Positions 35,391-44,400 of a stretch of 64,000 nt of DNA are shown in pieces. The translations under genes and the position numbers were made by a program. Each line of letters opens with the position of its first letter. The stretch's first letter is position 1. Below the pieces are notes generated by a model. The model was given only the letters and a program-made list of their open reading frames with translations. It was not told the DNA's origin and did not search any database. Origin of the DNA: Flavobacteriaceae bacterium (GTDB lineage: Bacteria; Bacteroidota; Bacteroidia; Flavobacteriales; Flavobacteriaceae); contig JAURNV010000027.1 in assembly GCA_030830005.1 (NCBI GenBank), positions 18,401-82,400 on the forward strand. Direction: 5' to 3'.

Positions 35391-36614
35391 ATGTTAAAAT
35401 CCTATTCGCTTTTGGTTTCAACGGCAAAGACCTTGGCTCCATTTTTGGCAACATCCAAAAAAGGAAATGCTTTTGTTTGTGGCCGAAAAGAGATATGGAA
35501 TCAACTGGCAACTATCCCAAAAACCGCCAAAGTGATATGGATGCACTGCGCCTCTTTGGGTGAATACGAACAAGGGCTTCCCGTTTTGAAAGGACTAAAA
35601 ACAGCCCATCCCGACTATTTTTATCTTTTAACCTTTTTTTCCCCTTCAGGATATGAGGTGCGAAAAAACCAGGGAGTTGCTGATTTGGTTACTTATGTGC
35701 CGTGGGACACCCCATCGGATGTTAAACGCTTTATAGCCATAGCAAAACCCTCGCTAGCGCTATTTGTCAAATATGAGTTTTGGCCAAATCTTATTAGTGA
35801 AATACATCGGAAACAGATTCCCATTTTTTTGGTTTCGGGCTTATTCCGAAAGAATCAACTCTTTTTTAAGCCATGGGGGGGCAGATACCGAAAATTACTC
35901 AATGGATTTAAGCATTTGTTTGTGCAAAATGAGCAATCATTAGCGCTTCTAAAAGAAATAGGGATTGAACAAGCAAGTGTTTCGGGTGATACCCGTTTTG
36001 ATCGTGTGGGAACGGCAAAAGACCCTCTGCCGTTTATTGAAGCATTTTGCAATGGGCGTAACTGCATAGTTGCTGGCAGTACGTGGCCTGAAGATGAAAA
36101 CGTACTTTTGGATGCCTTGGCGCAAACACCCTCCGATTGGTGTTGGCTAATTGCCCCGCACGAAATGCACGAAGATAAACTCACTCAATTAATGCAAAAA
36201 TTACCCCAAGGAAGTATGCGCTACACGCAAAGAAACGAATCGGAATTTAGCAGTTGTCCTGTGTTGGTTCTTGATACAGTAGGGTTACTTAGCCAATGTT
36301 ATGCCTATGGCCACATTGCCTATGTGGGTGGCGGTATGGGCACTTCGGGATTGCACAACATTCTAGAACCTGCCGCTGAAGGCATGCCCATACTTATTGG
36401 AAAAAATTACAGCAAATTTCCTGAAGCCAAAGCCCTAATTGATTTGGGCGGGGTTGTTTCCATTTCCTCAGTTGAGGAATGTCACCATTCCCTATTTGAA
36501 CTTATTCAAAATAAAACCTTGCGACACAAAAAAGGAGACACTAACCGTACCTATGTAACCCAAAATCAAGGGGCTACCCAACATTCCCTTACCCTTTTAG
36601 AACATTACTTATGA
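35391..36614 (+). CDS. waaA: 3-deoxy-D-manno-octulosonic acid (Kdo) transferase
   Basis: WaaA attaches Kdo to lipid A precursor at the inner membrane. The 407-residue GT30-type protein shows WMHCASLGEYEQGLPVLKGL, FFSPSGYEVRKN, YVPWDTPSDVKRF, LFVKYEFWPNLI, VSGDTRFDRV, VAGSTWPEDENVLL and the donor-binding GGGMGTSGLHNILEPAAEGMPI. All are expected. A short unknown gene follows with a 4-bp ATGA overlap. It diverges from the DegT aminotransferase, another probable surface-glycan gene. Confidence 0.95.
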   Translation: MLKSYSLLVSTAKTLAPFLATSKKGNAFVCGRKEIWNQLATIPKTAKVIWMHCASLGEYEQGLPVLKGLKTAHPDYFYLLTFFSPSGYEVRKNQGVADLVTYVPWDTPSDVKRFIAIAKPSLALFVKYEFWPNLISEIHRKQIPIFLVSGLFRKNQLFFKPWGGRYRKLLNGFKHLFVQNEQSLALLKEIGIEQASVSGDTRFDRVGTAKDPLPFIEAFCNGRNCIVAGSTWPEDENVLLDALAQTPSDWCWLIAPHEMHEDKLTQLMQKLPQGSMRYTQRNESEFSSCPVLVLDTVGLLSQCYAYGHIAYVGGGMGTSGLHNILEPAAEGMPILIGKNYSKFPEAKALIDLGGVVSISSVEECHHSLFELIQNKTLRHKKGDTNRTYVTQNQGATQHSLTLLEHYL

Positions 36615-36805
36615 TTTGTATCCCCGTTGAAATTCCAGAAGAACTCTGCGCCATAGACGATGAGTTAAAAGCGATTTACCACAGTAAGGACAGTGTCTGC
36701 ATTTGGGTGTTTAAAACCCGAAAAGATCGCAACCACTTTATGGAAAATACCATCGGTATGAGCAAAGAAGCACGTGTGGAGTATTATGCAAAGTATTTTG
36801 GGTAA
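36611..36805 (+). CDS. Small protein of unknown function
   Basis: A 64-residue frame with an ATG that overlaps the waaA stop (ATGA), so it is probably translated by coupling. The sequence is mildly acidic at the start (IPEELCAIDDELKAIY) and basic in the middle (FKTRKDRNHFMEN), with two cysteines, and has no signal peptide or membrane segment. I do not recognise a family. The tight overlap and the absence of rare features suggest a real gene. Confidence 0.6.
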   Translation: MICIPVEIPEELCAIDDELKAIYHSKDSVCIWVFKTRKDRNHFMENTIGMSKEARVEYYAKYFG

Positions 36806-37021
36806 GGTTAACTCATTATATACACATCATAACCCTTTTGTAGTTACTACTATGAAGTCAATATAAGCTGATAAAAGGATTGGCATTTGCGCGAATACTT
36901 TTTTAAGCGATAATAATAAAGCCTTATTTTCTTCATAATTCAAAAATTTAATGAGACTGATTCTTCACAAAAATACAATAAATTTACAATTTGTTTACAT
37001 TTAGTTAACATTTGAGTGTCA

Positions 37022-37055
37022 CATAAAATAAAACCCCAACATTAGTTGAGGTTTT
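37022..37055 (-). terminator. Intrinsic terminator of tRNA-Leu
   Basis: On the reverse strand AAAACCTCAAC (37045-37055) pairs with GTTGGGGTTTT (37030-37040), 11 bp with one G-T pair, around the loop TAAT, followed by a T-rich tail. It begins 1-2 bases after the tRNA. Confidence 0.9.
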
Positions 37056-37056
37056 G

Positions 37057-37138
37057 TGCGGGTGAAGGGACTCGAACCCCCAAGCCGTGAAGCACTAGAT
37101 CCTAAGTCTAGCGTGTCTACCAATTTCACCACACCCGC
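37057..37138 (-). tRNA. tRNA-Leu (anticodon UAG)
   Basis: An 82-nt class II tRNA. The acceptor arms are GCGGGTG at 37132-37138 and CACCCGC near the 3' end with discriminator A at 37057. The anticodon stem CTAGA/TCTAG encloses the loop CTTAGGA, giving anticodon TAG for CUA codons. A long variable arm (around TGCTTCACGGCTT) and the T-arm GGGGGTTCGAGTCCC... are present. CCA is not encoded. A terminator follows and a TATATTTG promoter box precedes it. Confidence 0.97.
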
Positions 37139-37148
37139 ATGTGGAGCG

Positions 37149-37156
37149 CAAATATA
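37149..37156 (-). promoter_or_regulatory. -7 box of tRNA-Leu (TATATTTG)
   Basis: TATATTTG on the reverse strand lies 10 bp upstream of the mature tRNA 5' end. It is the same box as that before tRNA-Phe at 52875. No TTTG at the expected -33 distance. Confidence 0.6.
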
Positions 37157-37184
37157 AGGATGTTTCCCAAATTTGATGACTCCT

Positions 37185-37214
37185 TTTGTCAAGAACAACA
37201 ATTTTATACCTTCG
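37185..37214 (+). promoter_or_regulatory. Probable promoter of the M20 peptidase gene
   Basis: TTTG (37185-37188), 18 nt, then TACCTTCG (37207-37214), one mismatch from TAnnTTTG. It is 15 bp upstream of the ATG at 37230 and divergent from the tRNA-Leu promoter. Confidence 0.5.
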
Positions 37215-37229
37215 TGTAAAATTCAACCC

Positions 37230-38627
37230 ATGAACACTATTAAAAATTACATCCAATCGCATCAACAACGCTTCTTGGAGGAACTGTTTGCCCTTATACG
37301 AATTCCTTCTATTAGTGCCGATTCGGCTTATGCATCACATATGCAACAAGCTGCTCAGACTGTTGCCGATGCACTCTCGGTTGCAGGATGCACCCATACC
37401 GAATTATGTCCCACCAAAGGCTACCCCATTGTATATGGGGAGAAAATTGTTGATCCTAAATTGCCAACCGTTTTGGTTTATGGGCATTATGATGTACAAC
37501 CCCCTGACCCTTTAGACCTTTGGGAAACACCGCCGTTTGAACCCGAAATTCGCAAAACCGACCTCCACCCCGAGGGTGCTATTTTTGCACGCGGTGCCTG
37601 TGACGATAAGGGGCAAATGTTTATGCACATAAAAGCCCTAGAAGTCATGGAACGAAATGGCGGTTTGCCCTGTAATATTAAGTTTATGATAGAAGGCGAG
37701 GAAGAAGTGGGCAGCGATAACCTTGGAGACTTTGTTCGTGCCAATACCGAAAAACTAAAAAACGATGTGATTCTAATTTCAGATACTGGTATGCTGGCAA
37801 ATGACATTCCCTCAATAACAACTGGACTGCGAGGACTGAGCTATGTAGAAGTAGAAGTTACGGGACCTAATCGGGACTTGCATTCAGGTTTATACGGAGG
37901 AGCCGTTGCGAATCCGATTAATATTCTATCACAAATGATTGCTGCGCTTCATGTTAAAAATAATCATGTCACTATTCCCGGTTTTTACGATAATGTAGAA
38001 GTAGTAAGTGATGCTCATCGTGCTGAAATGAACACTGTTCCGTTTTCTTTGGACGAATACAAAAAAGCCTTAGATATTGCTGACATTCACGGAGAAATGG
38101 GGTATACTACGCTGGAACGAAAATCCATTCGTCCTACACTAGACGTAAACGGTATTTGGGGAGGATATACCGGCGAAGGCGCCAAAACCGTTATCCCAAG
38201 TAAGGCATATGCCAAAATTTCCATGCGGTTGGTGCCAAATCAAAAATCAAGAGAGATTACAGCATTATTTACCAAACACTTTACAGCTCTGGCTCCCAAA
38301 AGTGTTGCTGTGAAAGTAACACCACACCACGGAGGCGAAGGTTATGTGATGCATCCTAATGGGCTGGAATTTCAAGCTGCAAGTAAAGCTTATCTGGAAA
38401 CCTTTGGAAAAGCTCCACTTGCTTTTCGAGACGGCGGAAGTATTCCAATTGTGGCTCTTTTTGAAGAAACACTTCAAAGTAAAACCGTTTTAATGGGATT
38501 TGGATTAGATAGCGACGCCATACACTCGCCAAATGAGCATTTTGGGGTTTTCAATTTTTTAAAAGGAATCGAAACCATTCCTCATTTTTTCCATCACTTT
38601 ACAGTGATGTATCAAGAAAATCGATAA
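37230..38627 (+). CDS. M20-family metallopeptidase (dipeptidase)
   Basis: From ATG 37230 the 465-residue protein is a zinc aminoacylase/dipeptidase. VLVYGHYDVQPPDPLDLW holds the first metal His and Asp, ARGACDDKGQMFMHI the bridging Asp, MIEGEEEVGS the catalytic Glu pair, and ISDTGML the next ligand. A lid domain with DLHSGLYGGAVANP follows, and the last ligand His is in IHSPNEHFGV. No signal peptide is seen, so it acts in the cytoplasm on peptides. Its end overlaps the convergent hemW by 29 bp. Confidence 0.92.
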   Translation: MNTIKNYIQSHQQRFLEELFALIRIPSISADSAYASHMQQAAQTVADALSVAGCTHTELCPTKGYPIVYGEKIVDPKLPTVLVYGHYDVQPPDPLDLWETPPFEPEIRKTDLHPEGAIFARGACDDKGQMFMHIKALEVMERNGGLPCNIKFMIEGEEEVGSDNLGDFVRANTEKLKNDVILISDTGMLANDIPSITTGLRGLSYVEVEVTGPNRDLHSGLYGGAVANPINILSQMIAALHVKNNHVTIPGFYDNVEVVSDAHRAEMNTVPFSLDEYKKALDIADIHGEMGYTTLERKSIRPTLDVNGIWGGYTGEGAKTVIPSKAYAKISMRLVPNQKSREITALFTKHFTALAPKSVAVKVTPHHGGEGYVMHPNGLEFQAASKAYLETFGKAPLAFRDGGSIPIVALFEETLQSKTVLMGFGLDSDAIHSPNEHFGVFNFLKGIETIPHFFHHFTVMYQENR

Positions 38628-39741
38628 GAAATAATTCAGCGGCAATGCCGTCAGCTAAGAACATACCTTTGGGAGTGGTTTTTAAGCATTCTTCTTCTAT
38701 AGATAATAATCCCTCGTTTACATAACGTTGGGCTTGTGTTTCTAAATACCGGCGATACCTAATGCCTAACCCTTGTTCCATTTGAGGTAACGATACGCCC
38801 CAAGACGCACGCAGCCCTATCATAATCGCTTCATTGAATTTATCCACAACACTCAATTTTTCAATCGTTTGCGGCAATTGTTTTTCGTTAATTCTTTTCA
38901 TGTACTGAGCGTTGTTGCTTACATTCCAATAGCGGCTATTCCCATTATACCCATGCGCCGATGGACCAATACCCAAATAGGACTTTCCCTTCCAATACGC
39001 GGTGTTATTTTTTGAATGATAGCCTGGTTTTCCAAAACTGGATAACTCATAATGTTCATAACCAGAGGTAATTAATATATTCCTTAAATGTAAAAATTGC
39101 TCCTCCACATCCTGCTCATCCAACAAAGAAACTACCCCCTTTTTTACAAAATGTTCTAAGGCTGTTTTGGGCTCTAGTGTCAAAGCATAAGAAGAAATAT
39201 GCGACACATCTAAAGAGAGTGCCGTAGTTAGATTTTGTTGCCAATCAACAAAAGTGGTATGCGGTGTGCCGTAGAGTAAATCAATAGAGATATTATTAAA
39301 AACCTCCTTTGCCCACAAAACCGCTTGGATAGCTTGTTTACTATTATGAGCGCGATTCATAAGCACTAATTCCTTATCACTAAACGACTGAATACCAATA
39401 GACAATCGATTAACTCCAAGATTATATATTGCCTTTATATAGTTTTTAGACAAGTCATCAGGATTGACTTCAAAAGTAATTTCAGGGGTTTGAATTACAT
39501 CAAAACACGAAGTAACTTGTTTAATAAGTACTTCTACTTGAATGGCGCTAAGAATTGAAGGGGTCCCCCCGCCAAAATAAATGGTTTCTATAGGGAGCTT
39601 CACTTCATGCTTACGAAGTTCTATTTCCTTTTTTAGTGCCAACACCATTGCATCAGCATAATTTGCTGAAGTTGAAAAATGGAAATTACAGTAGTGACAT
39701 GCTTTTCTGCAAAAAGGAACATGAATGTAAATCCCTGACAT
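38599..39741 (-). CDS. hemW: Radical SAM heme chaperone HemW
   Basis: The 380-residue protein begins MSGIYIHVPFCRKACHYCNF with the [4Fe-4S] CxxxCxxC motif directly at the N-terminus, followed by TIYFGGGTPSIL, EVNPDDLS, RLSIGIQSF and the SAM region IDLLYGTPHTT. HemW was formerly annotated as oxygen-independent coproporphyrinogen oxidase; lack of the extra N-terminal segment of HemN supports HemW, which delivers heme to respiratory proteins. It ends 3 bp from ruvC and overlaps the M20 peptidase gene tail to tail. Confidence 0.92.
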   Translation of the reverse strand: MSGIYIHVPFCRKACHYCNFHFSTSANYADAMVLALKKEIELRKHEVKLPIETIYFGGGTPSILSAIQVEVLIKQVTSCFDVIQTPEITFEVNPDDLSKNYIKAIYNLGVNRLSIGIQSFSDKELVLMNRAHNSKQAIQAVLWAKEVFNNISIDLLYGTPHTTFVDWQQNLTTALSLDVSHISSYALTLEPKTALEHFVKKGVVSLLDEQDVEEQFLHLRNILITSGYEHYELSSFGKPGYHSKNNTAYWKGKSYLGIGPSAHGYNGNSRYWNVSNNAQYMKRINEKQLPQTIEKLSVVDKFNEAIMIGLRASWGVSLPQMEQGLGIRYRRYLETQAQRYVNEGLLSIEEECLKTTPKGMFLADGIAAELFLIDFLDTSL

Positions 39742-39743
39742 AC

Positions 39744-40298
39744 TTATTTTTTAATCCGGTGTGCTTCTTGTTGCACAAAGGCACTCCATCCAGAATAACC
39801 TTTTTCAGTTTGTTGTTCGGGGTTAAAAGTATGACACACGGCAGCAGCTAATCCGTCAGTGGCATCAAGATTCTTGGGTAACGGGGGAAGTTGTTGCACC
39901 ATTTGTTGTAACATTTTGGCGACCTGCTCTTTTGAAGCATTTCCATTTCCTGTAATTGCCATTTTAATTTTTCGCGGGGAGTATTCATATATTTTTAGGT
40001 CATGAGCAATTCCTGCAGCGATTGCAACCCCTTGCGCCCGACCTAACTTTAACATTGATTGTACGTTTTTTCCAAAAAAGGGAGCTTCAAGAGCCATTTC
40101 AACAGGCTGGTAGGTTTTAATTAGTTCTGATGTTCGTGCATAAATGTGTCCTAAACGTACATAATGGCTATCGTACTTACTAAGTTTTAATTCATTGAGT
40201 TGAAGGCAGGTGAGTTTCTGCCCCTCTACATGAATTACTCCAAACCCCATAATGGTTGTTCCAGGGTCTACGCCTAAAATAATTCTTGATTCGGTCAT
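39744..40298 (-). CDS. ruvC: Holliday junction resolvase RuvC
   Basis: The 184-residue nuclease cuts Holliday junctions after RuvAB migration. The acidic catalytic residues are in GVDPGTTIMGFGV (Asp), LEAPFFGKN (Glu) and DATDGLAAAVCH (Asp pair), in the correct order for the RNase H fold. Its catalytic positions are intact, unlike those of the RuvC-like domain of the Cas9 encoded nearby. It lies 2 bp upstream of hemW. Confidence 0.96.
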   Translation of the reverse strand: MTESRIILGVDPGTTIMGFGVIHVEGQKLTCLQLNELKLSKYDSHYVRLGHIYARTSELIKTYQPVEMALEAPFFGKNVQSMLKLGRAQGVAIAAGIAHDLKIYEYSPRKIKMAITGNGNASKEQVAKMLQQMVQQLPPLPKNLDATDGLAAAVCHTFNPEQQTEKGYSGWSAFVQQEAHRIKK

Positions 40299-40320
40299 AT
40301 GTAAAAATAGGAATTAAACA

Positions 40321-40767
40321 CTACTTAGAAACATATATCGGTAAGGTCCAAGATACCTCTACTGGGATTTCTAGATTTGTCTTGAATGCAGGTTGAAACC
40401 TAGGTAATGAAGCAACGACATCCTCAACAGCAGAAAAAACTATTGGAGAAATGGTATTCTTGTTAATATTAGAATATCCAATAATAGAAAGCTGCCCAAT
40501 AGTATCAACTTTTAATGTGATAAAGAGAGTATCCATAATCGCTATTCCAGATAGACTCTTTTTGTCAAATTTCTGATCCAATTGGTGTTGCAATATTTCA
40601 GAAAAACAGTGTAAATTTTCTTTAGTGTCTTCTTTAGGGCAATCCGGAAACATCGGAGGCTCATCAAATGGCGTCCAATTTATGTTGGGAGGCTTCGGTT
40701 TAGTCGAAGGCTGTACGCAACTCAAAAACAAAGATAACGTCACAAAAAGAAGCCCAACATATTTCAT
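40321..40767 (-). CDS. Putative lipoprotein with TonB-C-like domain
   Basis: The 148-residue protein has a lipoprotein signal (VTLSLFLSC) with a cysteine at about residue 17 and a proline-rich linker. The C-terminal stretch DTLFITLKVDTIGQLSIIGYS...LPRFQPAFKTNLEIPVEVSWTLPIYV resembles the TonB C-terminal fold seen in many small Bacteroidota lipoproteins. It is likely periplasmic or in the outer membrane inner leaflet. No specific role can be given. It sits 22 bp from ruvC and diverges from the DUF456 gene. Confidence 0.7.
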   Translation of the reverse strand: MKYVGLLFVTLSLFLSCVQPSTKPKPPNINWTPFDEPPMFPDCPKEDTKENLHCFSEILQHQLDQKFDKKSLSGIAIMDTLFITLKVDTIGQLSIIGYSNINKNTISPIVFSAVEDVVASLPRFQPAFKTNLEIPVEVSWTLPIYVSK

Positions 40768-40835
40768 TCTATAAAAGTAAAAAAATAAAAAGGTGTTATC
40801 CGTTTGGCACTTAAATAATTTGTAGTTTCGAAACT

Positions 40836-41327
40836 ATGGATATTGTTTTGTTATGCCTTGGAGTATTGCTAATTATGGTTGGACTTGCAGGAAGTTTTCT
40901 TCCGGTAATTCCTGGTCCTTTGACAAGTTGGTTCGGGTTGTTGACATTGCATTACACAACTAAAGTTGAACAAGATTGGAATTTTCTTGGTTGGACACTT
41001 GCAGTAGCCTTAATAATTATGCTACTCGATTACCTAATCCCCATTTGGGGAACAAAAGCATTTGGAGGCACAAAAGCTGGAGCTGTTGGTTCAACAATTG
41101 GATTGGTAGTCGGTATATTCTTTCCGCCTTTTGGTATTATTCTTGGTCCATTTATTGGTGCTTATGTAGGTGAACTAAGTAAAAATGCTAATCAAAAGAT
41201 AGCATTCAAAGCGGCTGTTGGCTCATTTTTAGGGTTTCTTTCTGGAGTAGCTTTAAAATTAATTGTATCACTGCTATATATGATATTTTTTGTTTCGTCA
41301 GCTTGGAAAGGGTTTCAATTTTTTTAA
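40836..41327 (+). CDS. DUF456 family membrane protein
   Basis: The 163-residue protein is almost wholly hydrophobic with glycine-rich segments: LGVLLIMVGLAGSFLPVIPGPLTSWFGLL, WTLAVALIIMLLDYLIPIWGTKAFGGTKAGAVGSTIG in parts, GIFFPPFGIILGPFIGAYVGEL and a final helix. This is the DUF456 pattern (repeated GxxxG, PGP motif), a family of unknown function in the inner membrane. It is convergent with the Cas9 gene, with the repeat-like sequences lying between them. Confidence 0.85.
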   Translation: MDIVLLCLGVLLIMVGLAGSFLPVIPGPLTSWFGLLTLHYTTKVEQDWNFLGWTLAVALIIMLLDYLIPIWGTKAFGGTKAGAVGSTIGLVVGIFFPPFGIILGPFIGAYVGELSKNANQKIAFKAAVGSFLGFLSGVALKLIVSLLYMIFFVSSAWKGFQFF

Positions 41328-41362
41328 AAGAACCAGAGGCAAAAAGGAAGTGTGTACACTTT

Positions 41363-41426
41363 TCAAATCACAATACTATACTTATTAAAATACGTGTACT
41401 GAAGTTGTTTTGTATCAAATCACAAT
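41363..41426 (-). repeat. Two CRISPR-repeat-like sequences downstream of cas9
   Basis: The 12-nt sequence ATTGTGATTTGA occurs twice on the cas9 strand, at 41415-41426 and 41363-41374, start-to-start distance 52 nt. Its first 8 nt (ATTGTGAT) are the exact complement of ATCACAAT in the tracrRNA-like gene (44876-44883). After a TT/TT internal loop a further GAT pairs with ATC at 44871-44873 for the first copy. In type II systems the 5' end of the repeat pairs in just this way. Beyond 12-13 nt the copies diverge, so a conventional 36- or 47-nt repeat is not seen. They may be remnants of an array or a mini guide locus. Confidence 0.6.
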
Positions 41427-41465
41427 AAATTTTAACTAAACAAAACAATAATAACAGTGTCTTCC

Positions 41466-44400
41466 TTAATGCATCTCTGGAGCTTTTAATTGTTTATAAA
41501 ACGGCCTAATATTCCCTAGTAAATCTATAGTGATTTTAAAGGGGTTATGTGTAAGCCAACCCGTCTTTTTGTCGCCAAAGTTCAATATACGGATGTAATT
41601 TGGGTAGGTTTGATTATATGAATCTAAGTCATAAACCTGTCTAAACTCGTAATATTTACTTGAAATCCGTTGCACTTTATATACATTTTCCCATAAACTA
41701 TCGCCTTGGGCCAAGCGTTGGTAAATTTCTTTTTGACTTAACCCTAAAATAAAACAATCATTACTGTGAAGTGTAGTCACAACCATTCGTCCGTCGTCGG
41801 GAAGTTGATAAAGCGGCTCTTTATTCCTCACACGCCTTACTGCCTCCCAAAAAGAAACAATATTCTCTTGATATACATTATCTAGAGATTGATATATCAT
41901 TACATGATGATTATTACGAGGGTTCACATACTTGTTTTGTTCAGGTGTTAATTGTACCGCATTACTCACATTTTCTCGAATGCGCACCTTTCTAACAGGC
42001 ACTTTATCTCCTCGTTTGTTTGGTAAAAAAATAGTGGTTTCCCAGCCGTACTCTGTTTGCTTAGATAGTGCATTTTTTGGAATCTTACCATTTATAAATC
42101 CTCCACATAAATCTATTTGATCGTAAATCAATTCCCGAATGCTTTGATCAACAACTTTACTTACTTGCTTTGCCGTTGTTAGTGAATTGATAGGTTTTTT
42201 AATGTGAAATGAATCTGCTTTTCCTGCACCTAAATGTTTTCCGTAAAAACTGTCTTTATGCAATTTTCCTCTTGGAGAAGGGCTAAAAACCATAGCCTTA
42301 GAATTTTGAGGAATTTTTCTAAGAACGGTATGGTTTGTGTCAATTGAAACTGAAATACTACTGTACGCATCAAGAGCATCACGAGTAAATTGTTTCCAAG
42401 GAGATGGAAAAACTTCTCTGTATGGTATGGGCTCATATCTGTTCCAATGCCTTAATTCATCTAGATATTTAGGCTCGTTCATTGCCGTTACCAACGCAAT
42501 GAGAGCTGATTCTCTAACATCTAAATGCCTTGGTTTAACCATAAAGGATTTGGGCGAACTAATACCCCATTTTCGGCGCAAACTACTGATAGAATTTCCC
42601 CTTGCAGCAATAACATTAGGGCTAACGCGGCTTAAAAAATTTTTTACTTTAAGAGCAATGTGGTGTTGGTCATTAAACTCTTGTCCAATACTGTCTTTAG
42701 CATATGTTGTCAACACAAAATGCCTGAACTTTTGGTAGGGCGCATGCTTAGCCGAACCCTTTAACAATTGTTCTAATACACGTGTTTTTACTCCTTCCCA
42801 AACCCCAGATGGTTGTTTACTAAAATATTCAAATGGGGTGACATTCAAAATATTCTCTTTAAAGTAGCTCATACACAAGGCCTTATTCCTGTCTGAATCA
42901 TTAAAAAATCTATTCCAAGGTTGTATGTAAACTATGGAGACTTGATCTGTGTAAAGCTGCTCATATGGAATAGGGTCACCCGTATATGGACACATTTTAT
43001 TCCACTCTAACCATAATTTGTATTTAATCAAATTGCTATGAGTAGGATTTTGACCGGCATCAACAACAGCATCATGAATTTGGGGCAGCTCTTGTCTACG
43101 TACTTTTTTTGAGATGTATAAGGATTTTCGCTGTTTCGCATTTACCTTAACCTCGTTTGAAAGCACAAAATTTATATTATCTATTATGCCGTATTCGGAG
43201 ATTAGTTTATTGACCAACTTACGAAGTTCAAAAATGGGTTTTTGAGCTACTGGTTTAAAAATGCGCAGTATATCCTGGTCTTCTGCTGGACTTGAGGGCA
43301 GTAAATCTTGCTTATCTGCATGCTGATGGATTAAATAGAGTTTTTTTGGGTTAAGCTTAACACTAAATGCGTCAAAAAAATGTGATAACCAAAGTGCCCC
43401 ATGGATTTTATCCTCCTCTATGGATGCTTCTATGAAATATATAATTGCTGATTTTTTTTCATCATCTATGTTGTCCCAGCATTTTTCACCTAAAGCGTTT
43501 TTTACACCTCCTAAAATGATTGCGTTTTTTGTGTCAATTCCGTCTCTAAGGAATTTCAAAATCAATCGTGCAGCTTTCATGCTTATTTTAGAAAATCCTG
43601 GCTTAAGCTTAAACACGGCTAAAGCTTTGGCTTTATCAATTGTCAATCCCCATTTACTTCTCAATCTTTCAACCAATTTCTCGTTGTCGGTATAGAAGTG
43701 TAAATCATGCCAAAGTTCATGCTGTTCTTTGTCAGAAAATTGCAAAAATTTTGTTCCAAATGCTGTTTTACGAGCCAAATGAGTAATTGTATGAGCTAAA
43801 AATATTTTTTCTCCGTCTTCATAATTAAATGCTTCAAAATCGTCTATTTCTAATGCGACTCTTACTTTTTTTAAACAAAAAACTTGAAAAGTGAGTAGCT
43901 ATCTTAATCGCTTGCTTTCGTTGGTGGTGATTAAGTGGTTCGCCATATAATTTAATGGAGTCAACCCAACAATAGATATTAAACCATTCATTAAGAGGAT
44001 GGCTCTGCCACATTGTTTTTTTCCCTTTTTCAAATTCACAAGAGGTTGCGCTATTCCCTTGTTTTCTATATTGCGCAGGGCGTTGAGAATACAAAATTCC
44101 TTTGTTACTCTCTTTTCCTAATAATGATTTTCTAAAGTCTTTGTCAAGAAATTCGTGATGGTGTTGCTGTTGCTTTAGTATAGCATCCAACTCATTTAGG
44201 TACATGCTGCGGCTTAGGTACCGATTTCGTATACGCGCTTCATTGTAGGAGTAGGGAGCACAATGAGTTGGTAATAGCGAATTTAAATATTCTCCTAAAT
44301 ACTGATTTTTTAAAAAATGTTTGGTGTCGTTAATGCCTCGACGATTTGCTAAAGGAAGTCCATTTAGTAAAATATTGGCATTTGTAGAATCAATACCATT

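Noticed and set aside
41363..41426. A normal CRISPR array
   Set aside because: Only two short copies of 12 nt with a 52-nt period; no further repeats of 30 or more nt occur nearby. Listed as repeat-like only.
41466..43778. Second cas9 frame as an independent gene starting at 43778
   Set aside because: The only start is a TTG, and Cas9-like sequence continues upstream in the same frame without a start codon up to the A7 run, so it is the continuation of one gene.
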